Source of the DNA: Hydractinia symbiolongicarpus
Taxonomy: Eukaryota; Cnidaria; Hydrozoa; Anthoathecata; Hydractiniidae
NCBI RefSeq assembly: GCF_029227915.1
Contig: NC_079889.1
Coordinates: 4,650,001 to 4,714,000 of the forward strand
DNA length: 64,000 bases
Direction of reading: 5' to 3'
In this document: piece by piece, positions 41,770 to 53,429 of the stretch
Numbering within the stretch: the stretch's first letter is position 1
Layout of the letters: every line of letters begins with the position of its first letter
The notes under the pieces: model-generated
What the model was told of the DNA's origin: nothing
Seen by the model: only the letters and a program-made list of their open reading frames with translations
Database searches by the model: none
Program-made: the position numbers and the translations under genes

Positions 41770-43600
41770 ATTTATTCTAAAACTATAAGAAAAATAAGAA
41801 ATATAACCAAATGTAAGTATTAGCTACTTTTGCATCTTTAGTCTAAAATTTACCAAAATATTATCCGTAACCGCGACACCATGGTATTACCAGCACAAGA
41901 AATTGCTGAAACAGCATTGATAAACCATACTATCAGGACTAAACGTTTTAGCCTAATTTTTTTAAAAAAAATTTAACGATTTCAAAAATAATTTGAGGTT
42001 AGATGGATAACAAACACATGCATAGCTACGAGACTTTACAGCAACTTTTTAGGTTCTACGATTTTGCGAAATCATACTGCATATATAGCTTTTTCGCAAA
42101 TTTAAGTGGCCCACGACAAGTACACGATTTTTTTTGAACAACTCGTCTATAAACAACAGAACTTAAATATGAACAATTATCAAGCAACTTCGTGGTTTTT
42201 TAAAAAGTATTTTGAACTTGATTGTAGATATTAGCTGAAAAACAAGCAACTTGAATTGTGACCAAAATTTTAAGTTGCTTATAAAAAAAATCGTGTAGAT
42301 TACTATCACTTTGATATATTTGTTCATTCAAGAAATATTCATAAAAATACAATATTATCTGAAAGAGACTTTCTAAATTTTTCTCTTAAAAAAAACCAAA
42401 CATAAAGAATTATCTCGAAATGCATGTTTTAAGTCTAAATACTACAGTATCTTTCATATGTTTGCGTCTACGTTTTTTAATATAATAATAATTTCAATAA
42501 ATTTTAATATTAGCGCGATTGCATCGGCTGCGAGTAAATAATTAAGAAAACTAAGGAAGTCCAATTGTTGAATGTCCAACTGGTTTTTTTATTGTAAACA
42601 AGACTTTTATTGTGTACAGCAATCAGAATTAACTACAATACGCATCTGTCAATTCGAACAACTGTTATATTTAGAACAAATTTCTTGGCTCTTGCTTTGA
42701 GAAATATTTTCTGTTTACTGCCTAATTCGAACTTTGTTTATTTGAACATAACAATTCCTTAAGGTGTTCGAATTTGCTGATACTACAATGTGTACCGTGA
42801 TACGAAATAAAATACTTAGCAAAAATGTACCATATTAGAAAAATAATATTTGTTCGATGAAAAAAATAGCTAATGATTATCATGTAGTTTAGTAAATTAT
42901 TTTTATTAAATAGAAAGTATAAAAAATATAAGATAATTTTTTTTGCTTTATATTAATAGATCATTCAAAATTTCGAATATACAGTATAAAAATGAAACGT
43001 ATCAACTAAATAGCTTTTTAGTAGAGCGCAGTGGCAATCGTTTGAAGAAGTTCTAAGAATAGCACAAAAGCCTCTTCATATTGTGGATTTACAATCAAAA
43101 TTTTGTGAAAAAGTATTATCGTGTGTTGCCGGATTAATGTAAAAAAAGAAAGAATATATTACAAAAGTATGTATAAATATATAAAACAGAGTACATATAA
43201 AAAAAATTAAGAAATTTTTGAATAGCCTTTCAAGAAATGAATTAATTAAAAAAGACCTTACATAATTTTTTTCTACAATAAAAAAATTATCATGCTAAAT
43301 AGATATAGCTAGCTACATATTTGTATATAAAACCTTTTTTTTAAATAATCATTCACTAAAGTAATCTAAATTTTTTGGAATGAGTTAATTTCCTTCGACC
43401 CGCACTCCATTTACTCTTTTATCCCACTTTTTTAAGTTACCGTTAGGCAAACTTGACCATAGATTTAGGTCGATACTAAACCTTAGTACTGGGCACTGGG
43501 ACCTAATCGTTAAAATTTCCTTTACGAGGTAATGTAATTGATTTTTTTAGTTCCATTTAAATGATCAAAAGGTTGGGGTAACATACAAAAATAATTTCAA
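41770..43600. other. AT-rich intergenic region between PY paralogs 1 and 2
   Basis: Presumed 5' region or 5' intron of paralog 1 and 3' flank of paralog 2. No other gene, remnant paralog or defined repeat was recognised. Confidence 0.4.
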
Positions 43601-43612
43601 AACCTTTATTGC

Positions 43613-43984
43613 TCAACCAACTTGAGGGGCATTAGCTTGAAGGTGTGAATCAGTAATATACTCATCATAAGATGGTGGGTCCTCCAACACTTCTTCAAAA
43701 TTGCTTGTGCTGTTCCGGACATCCAGATATGATGGTGGTCGATCACTTAATTTAGAAACAGTAGTTGCACCAAGGAACACTTGTCCTTCTCCTTGTGGTT
43801 CATAAGTAATTTCAATGGTATCATCAGGGTTATGGCTAGCATTTCGAGAAAGTGATCTACTGAATCTTCTGATTAAGGCCGGAGGTTGGTATTCTTCGTT
43901 GCGTTTACAGATGTATATGCAAATCCCAAAGAAAAACAGGAAGATACATATGCCAACAATAACCAATACAATAACACCTATCAT
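43613..43984 (-). CDS. Small single-pass membrane protein with two PPSY motifs (paralog 2)
   Basis: Intact 123-codon frame. Hydrophobic helix at residues 2-26 (IGVIVLVIVGICIFLFFFGI), then KRNEE. The tail carries RRFSRSLSRN, very similar in place to paralog 1 and with basophilic-kinase-like RRFS. It ends with PPSYLDV (83-89) and PPSYDEY (103-109). The segment between the motifs (NSTSNFEEVLED) aligns with STENFKTQEK of paralog 1, and SDSHLQ-like residues follow in both. The leader before the ATG includes TATAATTTTAG (acceptor-like) and a tiny upstream frame, ATGAATAAAAGATGA. Predicted cytoplasmic WW-domain ligand; partner unknown. Confidence 0.78.
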   Translation of the reverse strand: MIGVIVLVIVGICIFLFFFGICIYICKRNEEYQPPALIRRFSRSLSRNASHNPDDTIEITYEPQGEGQVFLGATTVSKLSDRPPSYLDVRNSTSNFEEVLEDPPSYDEYITDSHLQANAPQVG

Positions 43985-43989
43985 ACTTC

Positions 43990-46620
43990 ATCTTTTATTC
44001 ATCTAAAATTATATAATGTTGTACTGAGATACTACCAGAAGAAACTGAGCTGACAAAGAATTACATGTTTCAAAGCAATTTTTTATACCAGATATGTAAA
44101 TAAGATATGTAGGACCTCTTTGCAGCAACGTTATTCAAAAAAGTAAACGCAGCAAGTGAATTAAAAACGAACTGCTATCGATACACAGGTCGTTTCAACT
44201 GCTTGTAATTGAATACCTGTTATCAAGAGATTTACGGTTACGAAATATTCTGAGTTTCATTCCGAATGCTGCATTTAGGATGTGCAAATTTTACTAAATT
44301 ATACTAAATATAACTTTCTGCCAAATACCAAAATATTAAGCAACGACTTTAAAGATAACAAGGAGCGAATTAAAAAGAAATATATTTGATAATATAAGAT
44401 TCACTCCACCCTTCACATAACTATACAGAGCATTGTAACTATACACCATAAATAATAGAATGTTTGAACCACTCCAATGTGTAAATACCAGATACACAAA
44501 TGTTAAACTCATTTTCAGCCTTTCTAAATCTTGTCGGCATTTGTGATGCCAGCCGAGGTGTGAGCAAAGGGAAGCAAATAAAATATCACGTCATATGTTT
44601 TTACTGACGCGAACAAATTCGAATTAGAAAGGATGATTTTTAACTTTGTTTTTTACAAAAAAAAGAAACCCAGCATGAAGTATACAAACAAGAATGTATA
44701 AACATTTTTACATGTGTGGAGGATTGTGATAAATTCAGAAATTATGCATATTAACCGATTGTTACACAAAATAACAAAAGTACTGACCCTGACCCATGTA
44801 CACAATACCCAGGGGAAATGCATAACTCCAAATTGACCATAAACTTCTCATAACATACTACTAACAGAAAACGATTGAAGAATTAATACAAACTACCATG
44901 TAGATAATTTAACAGCAAAATTACAAGATTATAAATAAATAATAAAGACATAATATAAAATTAAAATTTTTAACACGAGCGCTCTAACAAAGAGTCTCCA
45001 TTTAGAGTCATTATCGTTTGTTTTTAGTTGTTCGTGACCAATAGCTTGAGATTATTTTGACCCTGTAATTGGGAAATAAAAAATTTAATGCATGCACCAG
45101 AAAATTCTATAGTTGGCAAGTTTCCAGATTCTATAATCAAGTCGAATTGACTTTGAGAAGAATACAATGGAGGCAGGATAAAGTGATATACTACATAACA
45201 ATTTATATTTGCTTCAGTTTATTTTTTATTGCAGGTTGAACTAATGTCTATTTGATGTTTAACAAATAATTTGCACTAAAAATCAAGTCATATATAAAAA
45301 TAATAAAATTCACTTTTCTATAATTAAAATAAATAATACAGAAAACATATAAAAGATAAACAAGCTTACATCTTAATGGTCAATCGTGAACATCAAATAT
45401 GCGCATAAACAATGAAACAATGACATTTTTGGACAACCTAAAAACCTTTTTTATGGTTAATTTGGGGTCGTTAAGGGCTGTAGCCTAGCAGCATAATTTT
45501 TCTCAAAAACAAAAAATCAACTAAAATTTGTAAATAATCATCTGTTCTCGGATTTAGTTCATCCATAAAAAAAGAAACCAATGAGTTTTAAAAAAAATGT
45601 GAAAACCATATTTGTACCCAATATTAAAACCAGATTTTTGCAATTTATGAATAATGATCTGTTCTTGCATATTATTCCAAGTTTAATATTTCAAGAAAAC
45701 TCGAGAAAACCTATTTTTGGCCAAAATTTAGTACTAAATACCACCATTTTTAAAAATTTAAGTGTCACTTTTTTAGTATTTATTGTTAAGTGACTTTGTC
45801 CAAAAATTAAAATCAAACAATGAATTTCTGTTTTCCTAAAAATTTTTTAAAAATACTATTTTTTATTTATATAAAAGTAATAAAAGTAATATAAAATACT
45901 TTTAAATTAATACTTATAAAATATATAATATATAAAATGAAATTTCAAATAGTTACATAAATACTAAAACAAGTTAACATTGAAATTGCAGTGGAATCAA
46001 AATTGATTTTGAATGTATATAATGCCTGAGAATCATAAGGACGTCTTAAAATGGTATATTGTCTTTTTTCTCGCTGAAAATAATTATAATACTTTAGACT
46101 ATTTCTTTACACCGTTTATACATGAAAAAAGAAAAATACCGACACAGGCTACCTTAAGGATGCAAAAGAAAAGATTGCAGAACAAAATAATTATATGGAA
46201 ATAATGTTTGCAAATTCCTATAGTATTCACAAACGTAATTCAGAACAAAAAATGGCAGACATTCACAATTCTTTATTTTACCTTTACATTTTACATCCAG
46301 CTCATTTGCACTTTTCCATTAAATTTAATGTTATATTTACTTAGGCGAAACAAGGCTATATGAGGTTAATATTTTGCAATCTTTAATTATGCAATTCCAA
46401 TAAAAATGTGTGCATTCGTTATTTTGCATTTTGCATTTCCCAAAATTTAAGAGGTCTTTCACCAGATTTTCCTAATCATAGAAATTAAACTCTACCAGTA
46501 TAATAAAGATCTTTATTTCATATAACACCATTTTTAATTCCAATGCCAAAAATCAAGAAGAGCGTTACATATACTGCCATTTTCTAGTTGCCAGAAGAAA
46601 ACTTTTACAAGTATTATCAT
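43990..46620. other. AT-rich intergenic region between PY paralogs 2 and 3
   Basis: Very AT-rich with no recognised gene. Plus-strand ORFs at 45,581-45,793 and 46,013-46,204 are low-complexity and unsupported. Confidence 0.4.
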
Positions 46621-46630
46621 ACAAAATCAG

Positions 46631-46978
46631 TTAAGTTACAGCACTGGTGATGCCTCTATTCATACCAACATCTGTATTTTGAACAATCACAAAAAGGGAA
46701 TCAGAATGATTGATTGATGAAATGGCTTCCTCGTAAGACGGTGGCGAAGCTTCATTAAAGCTACCTGTATTCTGTGTGACTTCTGTATATGAAGGCAGAC
46801 GATTAGGTTGATTGACAGGAGATTGATTTGATGGACCAGATGCTTGCGATGAAGATTCAGATGGTTGATTCAGTTCTGCTTTCCTTCGATTTACACGTCT
46901 TCTCCAAAAATAACAAAGCCAAATAAGAAATATAATGCTAATTGCAATACCAACCAAAGCTGAAATAAACTTCACCAT
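46631..46978 (-). CDS. Small single-pass membrane protein with PY-type motifs (paralog 3)
   Basis: Intact 115-codon frame. Hydrophobic helix at residues 4-24 (FISALVGIAISIIFLIWLCY) followed by a strong basic stop-transfer (WRRRVNRRK). The tail is Ser/Gln/Pro-rich and has LPSYTEV (61-67) and PPSYEEA (79-85), separated as in the other two paralogs by an NTGSFNE segment. The first motif deviates from PPxY (Leu for Pro), a form still accepted by some WW domains. The C-terminus is longer than in the paralogs. Upstream, TATAGTTTAG is acceptor-like and a six-codon upstream frame precedes the ATG. Confidence 0.75.
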   Translation of the reverse strand: MVKFISALVGIAISIIFLIWLCYFWRRRVNRRKAELNQPSESSSQASGPSNQSPVNQPNRLPSYTEVTQNTGSFNEASPPSYEEAISSINHSDSLFVIVQNTDVGMNRGITSAVT

Positions 46979-46984
46979 TGTCTT

Positions 46985-49735
46985 TTGTGAGATTTATATA
47001 CATACTTGATTCATTCTTCCTAAACTATACAACAATAAAGTTATATAAGTGAATCATTGTTAATGCCAGCAGAATAAGACATAAAGATTTATAGCTGGTC
47101 ACTGGTTCTGCTTTCTCTCTTTACACACACAGGCTTTTACACAGACAGCCAGAATTGGAGTTTGCAAAACACCTTTTCTATTATTTGAAACTAGTAGTCG
47201 ATATGTCTGTGGAAAATATATTTAATTTTAATGACGTCAGCAATGACCAGTTCATGCAATTTTTTTTTTACAAATTTGTTTTTACATTACTTCTATTGTG
47301 AACAAAACAAGAATATGGATAGAATCATGTGCTTCTCATGATTGCTTAAAGAGATATTGGGGTTTAACGGTTTTCTAATGACGACATCAACCTGTGGATT
47401 GACCAAACTTTAGTCCCAACTTGGTCAAATCCCTAGTAATCCACACAATTAAGGTCTTGATATTAATTTAATAATCTGATGTCATTAAACTGATTTTTAC
47501 TGATGTGGTTTAATTTATTTATTAAGGTAAAACTTTTAAAAAACGTAATTTTTTTTACATATATAATTAGTTACAAAAGGCTATTTTCAGACTATATGTC
47601 AATTTTTTTATGTTATAACACACTTGTCACGATTTTATAGCTAAAATAATATTATCTTTCACCAAAAATATTCAACAATTCCTCTCTAAAATAAATTTCA
47701 TGAATAATTAATTAGTTCTGCCGAATATAGTTTAAGTCTATGCGCTTTGGAAATTGGACAGAAGAAATTTTTTCTTCATTATGCTACACGTACAAATTAA
47801 AAGCTTTAAGTCAAAATCTATACTAACTGATTTGGACACACCTTAAAACAAAATGGCTGACACACAAAAGCAAAAGAAAAGAAACAAAACCTACCAAGTG
47901 GTCTGAGTGAAACCACGATGCAGTACACAAAATGTGATGAATGAGCAATAAAAGTTACAAAACTTAAGTTCTGAGCTAAGTTGATGTTTGCTCTTTGACA
48001 TTCAAATCATGGCTGACTTCAATCAAAAAATGTGTGTCCTAATTATGATTAAAAATATAGTTTGCAGAAAAATAGTCTGCACTGAATAAAAGCTAATGAT
48101 AATTCTCTAAAGTAATTGAAAGTAATAAATGATGATAAGTGAACAGAAAACTATTAAGTGAATTCCCTAAGGATAAAATAAAAGATAAATTAAACAAAGG
48201 AAATGATAACAATTATAATGAACTAAATATTAATGTTTTTTCTTTACAAGCAACAGTGGTTGCATTACAACACTGCACAAACTTTAACTTTCAAATTTTC
48301 AGACATGCTTGGTGAACCATGCAGCCAAGATACAGTGTGTGGAGATCTTTTTATGCAAAATCTTTTTCTTTTAACAGTGTTCAATGCAGCGAGGATGATA
48401 ACAAAGAATCTTTCGAAAAAAACAAAAGGCTGTTGTTAAAAAAATATGAAGGAACAAAAAAATTCCACACACAGTTTTAACAGGGTTAACCCAAGGTTCC
48501 TTTAAAAACAGAAGCTGATGAAAAATAACAAGATTGTAAAAGGTTGGAGCTCGTAGAAGCTGAATTTTTTCTTGTTTATAATACATATTCAAATAGAAAT
48601 TTCTGCTGAGTCAACAATTTTGGTCTCAAATTAAAATCATTTTATTATGTATATATTAAGGCCTATATTTTTAGGAAAAGGGTTACTGCCATCTATTATG
48701 AACACATCCATTATGCACACTACTGATGGAAGTATCCTATTATATATATTATAGTCGTTAGCCCACAGAAAAATCCATGGGTTCACCTGTCCTTCTTATA
48801 CAGCATTGCATACACTTCGCTACTTGCGCAGCTAAGCTACCATTTTGCCTGACGGACAGACGTATACAGGTATTATAATATAGATTACAATAGAATAGTC
48901 AATAAAGCCTGAAAAAAAAACTAGGCAGGAGAACAATGGAAAAGAGAACCCTCACTTGAATTTTGATGCTTTAGCAAAGACCTGTCAATACACAAACTCT
49001 TTTGGAAGTTTGTTTACCCGTTGACTCTTGCTTAGTTTTGAAACACTGATCAAAATAATAGCATTATATTTGCTTAATTAAGCACCTACGGCAATGTAAG
49101 GGTTTACCCTTCATTTTGTTATGATTTTGGTCTCATTTATCATGTTTAAAAAATGTTATTATTTTGTTTAGACAAATTAAAATGCTTTAAATGGCTGTTG
49201 ATTCTCGCAGACGCATTGTCATGCAATATTGTTCTACGGTCACATTCAAATGGGGTAAAACATAGACTTTTTAGTCAAACCTTCACAGTCATCATGGTGA
49301 CCACAGAGAATTAAAATGTACACTCTAGGACATTGCAGAACAATATTCTTTAATATTTAAGGACAATTTCGGAACAAATTGTTAACATTAAAAATCTCTA
49401 GCCCAAAAAACCTTTGGTGATACAAGCAATTCTTTGCAACACAATTAAGAAGGATTTGTGTGACCACTAGAAGTTAAATATGTTGCAGCATTTTACAACG
49501 CTCGTTTTTTATTAACATGTTTACCCTTGTGACCAGCAGAGAGGGTCACAAGGGTAAACGTGAGGGTCCCTGATGTGCAAGCCTTCAAGTTTGCTTAAAA
49601 ATATTTCAGAAGCAGGTAACTTTTTTTCCCGTTTATAATTGATTTTATGCTAGAATATAGTGATAAAATTAACTTTGGACAGAATCCAAAGTGATCTGGA
49701 GTGGTAATACAAAGAAGAAACTTCATTAATCTTCA
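46985..49735. other. Gene-poor AT-rich region
   Basis: Opposing ORFs at 48,233-48,439 (plus) and 48,592-48,371 (minus) overlap and neither has a recognised motif. A block near 47,225-47,420 (AATGACGTCAGCAATGACCA) is another relative of the dispersed TGACGTCA repeat. GTGACCAGCAGAGAGGGTCAC near 49,531 is a short inverted repeat. Confidence 0.35.
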
Positions 49736-49737
49736 TT

Positions 49738-50260
49738 AATTACTCCTGTTTTCAGAGGTGGAATGAAAACAGTAGCATTAAAACACTGTCCTATAGCTTT
49801 GACCTGTTATGTGATAAAAATATTTGAGAAAGTTCTTCACAATAATCTTGTAACCTTTTTTAGGAGTAACGATCTTTTCTAACCCAAACCAACATGGATT
49901 TTGGGCTGGTCATTCTTGTATGAGCCAATTGCTTAACCACTTTAAATCAGTCAATATTGGAATCTGATAAAAATGCAGATGAAATTTATCTGTTCTTTGC
50001 CAAAGCTTTTGACAAAGTTGATTTTGACATTGTGCTTTGTAAAATAAAAAGCTTTGGTATCTCTGGTAAACTGTTCCAGTGTTTGAAAAGCTTCTTGATC
50101 ACTCAATCGGTAGCAGTGGATGGCGAGCAATCAGTACCAGTTGATGTTCTCTTTGGTGTACCACGAAGAAGTGTCTGGGATGACTGATATTTCTGATTCT
50201 TATTAGTGATATCAATAAAGATATCAAACACAGTAAAACTTAAAATGATTTTCTGATGAC
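49738..50260 (+). pseudogene. LINE reverse transcriptase fragment
   Basis: The plus strand gives FRGGMKTVALKHCPIA and KIFEKVLHNNLVTFF, then after frame changes the 49,957-50,187 frame: IYLFFAKAFDKVDFDIVLCK, SFGISGKLFQCLKSFL and VDVLFGVPRRSV. The (Y/L)DFxKAFDKVxHxxL and GVPQGSVL-like blocks are RT motifs of non-LTR elements of the Jockey/CR1/L2 type. Truncated before the YADD box, which is not recognisable. A dead fragment. Confidence 0.7.
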
Positions 50261-50293
50261 ACAGGCCATTTCTTGAATAAAACTATGCTAGAA

Positions 50294-50529
50294 CTTTTGT
50301 AAAACGTATTAACCACAAGTGCGATGGTGTTTTGGCAGATTTGCTATATGTTTTTGGCATTAGATATATTTCTAAACATTTTTGATTTCTCCTTCCCATT
50401 TTAAAAAGATTTTTTAAACTTTATTTAACATGTTTTTTCTTTGGTATTACACCACGAAAACATTCATGTGAAAGCCGTATTAAGGTACAGGACACCTAAC
50501 CTCTCCCATGTTCTGGTTATATTTAACTT
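50294..50529 (-). repeat. Inverted-repeat partner, left copy, first part
   Basis: About 235 bases match the reverse complement of 55,940-56,192 at about nine in ten positions (AAAACGTATTAACCACAAGT, TGCTATATGTTTTTGGCATT, GGTACAGGACACCTAACCTC). The match breaks at 50,529 where the 1.2-kb transposon is inserted and resumes at 51,753. Confidence 0.85.
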
Positions 50530-51752
50530 CAGGCCTTGCCATGAGTCGCAAGCAATTTCTTGCGCCCGCGTAGTGCTCGAGTAAATGCTCGTTACCCGAT
50601 CATTCCATTGCTTGCGTAAATATTAAAATTTTGAGATAAGTGTAAACGTTTTTCTCAAGAATTGATTGGTCTTTTAAGTGAAATTCCTGCACGAACGCTC
50701 AACGTGAAACTGAAAAGATATTTGGTGTGATTATTTTCCATCCATTGTGCAAAAGTTCATTCGGCATTTTGTAAAACGTGTGCAATACAGGCATTAAGGT
50801 TAATCTTTGCTGCTCATCCATTTTGCAGTAGAAAAGTGGGGGATGTTTTAAGTCGTGAACCCCAAACACAATGATCGAGCGTCTGGTATAGCGACTCTCA
50901 ATCTTAACTTCCTTTTCTACATGTCCGAAATAGTATGCATAAATATGCTGTTGTTTTCATAAATTTATTGTTTATTTTTCAGCAAATAGAAAAAAATATG
51001 CTTCGTTTTCAAAAAATCTTTATCTGCATGTCAGGTACATAAAATTTATACAGAAAAAAAAAATTATACAACACATGGGTTTCGTTTTCAAAATTGTTTG
51101 AATAACAGTTGCGGCATAAAGAAAATAATCCATTAAATTTGGACCTGCTATGGTTTCCAATTGTTTCGTCAAATGAAGAAATTATCTACAATTAAATCCA
51201 TGATAAATTGTCTGTTCCGCCTGTAAGTGCAGTTTTGCAGACTTGCATCGGCGTTCACCTCCGCATTAGTTAAGAACCGCATGGCTGGATTTCTTGTGTA
51301 AGACCTGGTTACCAACGATGAAGGAGCCAGGCAAGAGAGATTTATGTTTACGTAGTTTTTTAACTAAGTCAGGAGTCTGTGAATTAGCTAGGATGGTCAG
51401 GTTAGCTATGAATAGGCTTGCTTGTGGATTTCAAGGACCAGGACTATTCAATAATTCTGAGATCTAAAAGTGTCCGACCAAGACGGAAATCTATCGGACG
51501 TTTTAACCAACGAAAGTTCTAAACGAGCCACGGACATGTCCGACCAAACTGGAAATGTGGCAGGCATTTTAATCACACGCCTGAAACGATTTAGGTGTGT
51601 GCCAAGGCGCACGCCTCTCCTGAAAAAGATGCCCTGAGAAACTAAATGTAAAGTTTTTTTAACGAAAAATATGGCGAGCAAAATTGCTCGCGTGGACACT
51701 CTGACGCGAGCAATTAATTGATCGGTAGGTTATTTGCTCATAGCAAGCCCTG
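50530..51752. mobile_element. 1.2-kb non-autonomous DNA transposon, TAACTT target duplication
   Basis: The left end CAGGCCTTGCCATGAGTCGC and the inverted right end CAGGGCTTGCTATGAGCAAA form imperfect TIRs. TAACTT flanks both sides (50,524-50,529 and 51,753-51,758). The paralogous copy near 55,930-55,945 has a single TTAACTTG..., so the empty site is visible. No transposase inside; two short hairpins near 51,670-51,720 (GCGAGCAAAATTGCTCGCG). Superfamily unassigned. Confidence 0.7.
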
Positions 51753-51912
51753 TAACTTGCATGGGTGCACACTCTTCTCGCAGTATTCTCTGTGATGATG
51801 AAGGTCGGACTGACTTGTAGAATAGTTCCCAATGGTCTTCCGTCTTTCGTTCCAGTCTCAGTGTTATGCCAAGCATCGCACTCATCTCAAGGAATGATGA
51901 CAGTAACGTCAA
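51753..51912 (-). repeat. Inverted-repeat partner, left copy, second part with conserved short ORF
   Basis: Continues the inverted match to 55,805-55,940. On the minus strand both copies encode a shared peptide segment, ITLRLERKTEDHWE here and ITLRLERKTEDHLE at 55.8 kb, ending SQRILREECAPMQV. Conservation of the reading frame despite DNA divergence suggests derivation from a coding mobile element. Not otherwise recognised. Confidence 0.6.
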
Positions 51913-52173
51913 CCGTGCTGTTGCAGATGTCTGGGATGCCTCGAAACTGCAGAGACCTCAGCAAAATAATAAATGGGCTGAATACTTCAACGTGAAATTT
52001 AATGAGAAGAAATTCATAGTTCTCAGGTATGGTAACTTTTTTAGCTCATTTTTTTACGGAAACATTTTTGAGGCTTAAATTATTCTCGAGTGTAGATGTA
52101 TAACTGCTGATTGAAATAAATTCATATATAAAAGTGGTAATAACATCTTTTGTTTGTTAAAGCTAAAATGGCT

Positions 52174-53086
52174 TAGATGTGCATATTTTACATGGCTAGC
52201 CTCATTAATATTGTTCAGCCCAGATTGCGAAAACGGCCTGTTTACAACCGGGACAGCCAGGTGTATGTACGCATGGTCTGATTATGCTCTTTTTGCACTG
52301 GTTATGTCGTGGTGACCGGATTATGAACGCTGACTGGACAGGCAGGCTGTGATAGGCATTTTCTTCGAACTTTTGTAAATTAAACATTCCCTGGAAGATA
52401 AAACACCCCTAAAAACTAGGCATGGCGAAAGAAAAAAGTCTCAACGTAATTCTTCTTAGTATAAAGTACTCTTGCAGTAAATACATTTCAACATAATATA
52501 CTTTGAAGTAACTAAATTTCACGGAACCTAAATTATAAGTTTGTTGAGAAGTTATTAAACTTGTGAATCCCAAAATTTAGTATTTGTCACAAAATTTCGT
52601 TTCATTTGTGAACAACAACAACTTTGCCACCAGTGATGACGAATGATATAAAAGCGGTTAGCCCCGATTATGTTCCCTGTATAAGTGCCAAATAATATTT
52701 TTTGAGTGCCGGCCTGTCCTGGTTAAGTTGCCCGATTATGTATTTTCTGCCATTTTCTTAACCGGGGCAAGCTGCTGTACTTAATCAGGACAGCGTTTAT
52801 TATCCGGGCAGAACAATATCGAGGGATATACCCTGTCTATTAATTCCAGGAGGTGCCATGGCTTAGATGGAGAGTCCTAGAGTATTTATTGATCATTTTG
52901 AGCTACACAGACCTAACTAGGGCCCGCACTCTACTACACAATTCCTGGCAACATCCAATGGCACACACATGGAGCCATCTCCCCAATTTCCCTCACATGG
53001 CTTTGGGTTAACCCGGGGCTATGGTAACATTCACTCGTCCGTGTTGAATCGCTGTCAAGAGGAATCGAACCCTGTTCTAGATAGAT
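52174..53086 (-). mobile_element. tRNA-derived SINE copy 1 (5'-truncated, split by MITE)
   Basis: Head at the high-coordinate end: GGGTTCGATTCCTCTTGACA (B-box region; the A box is missing). The body is shared with copy 2 (TTCCCTCACATGGCT, TTAACCCGGGGCTATGGTAA, GAGTCCTAGAGTATTTA, ATATCGAGGGATATACCCTG), with the 3' tail GGCTAGCCATGTAAAATATG at 52,174-52,205. The MITE 52,211-52,816 interrupts it. Confidence 0.65.
52211..52816. mobile_element. 606-bp MITE inserted in SINE copy 1, TA target duplication
   Basis: The ends TTGTTCAGCCCAGATT and (inverted) TTGTTCTGCCCGGATA match at 13 of 16 bases. TA flanks at 52,209-52,210 and 52,817-52,818. SINE copy 2 shows the uninterrupted junction CTCACAAATATCGAGGG. 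Internal subterminal blocks such as CCGGGACAGCC and TTAACCGGGGCAAG recur in inverted form. TA duplication points to Tc1/mariner-type mobilisation. Confidence 0.7.
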
Positions 53087-53424
53087 GTGCATATTTTACA
53101 TGGCTAGCCTCACAAATATCGAGGGATATACCCTGTCTATTATTTCCAGGAGGGGCCATGGCTTAGATGGAAAGTCCTAGAGTATTTAATGCTCATTTTG
53201 AGCGACGCAGACCCAATTAGGGCCAGCGCTCTACTAGACAACTCCCGGCAACATCCAACACGGCCCACACAGTGTGCCATCTTCCCAATTTCCCTCACAT
53301 GGCTTGGGTTAACCCGGGGCTATGGTAACATTCACTCGCCCATGTTGAATCGCCGTCAAGAGGAATCGAACCCCGGTCTCCCGCACAGAGTACGAGAGCT
53401 ATAACCACTAATCTACGGCGCCAC
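53087..53424 (-). mobile_element. tRNA-derived SINE copy 2 (full head)
   Basis: Minus strand: CGCCGTAGATTAGTGGTTAT (acceptor start plus A box), CTCTCG/CGGGAG stem, GGGGTTCGATTCC (B box) and TTGACGGCG, whose last bases pair with the CGCCGT start. So a tRNA-like 5' head is followed by about 260 bases of SINE body, ending GCCATGTAAAATATGCACAT. Arranged head-to-tail with copy 1. Pol III transcription is the known mode for such elements. Confidence 0.7.
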
Positions 53425-53429
53425 ATTAC

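Noticed and set aside
48233-48592. Overlapping opposite-strand ORFs near 48.4 kb
   Set aside because: Mutually exclusive, no motifs, no splice support.
51866-52078. Plus-strand 70-codon ORF NRAVADVWDASKLQRPQQ...
   Set aside because: Opposite the conserved minus-strand LRLERKTEDH frame and only partly shared with the 55.8-kb copy; not convincing as a gene.
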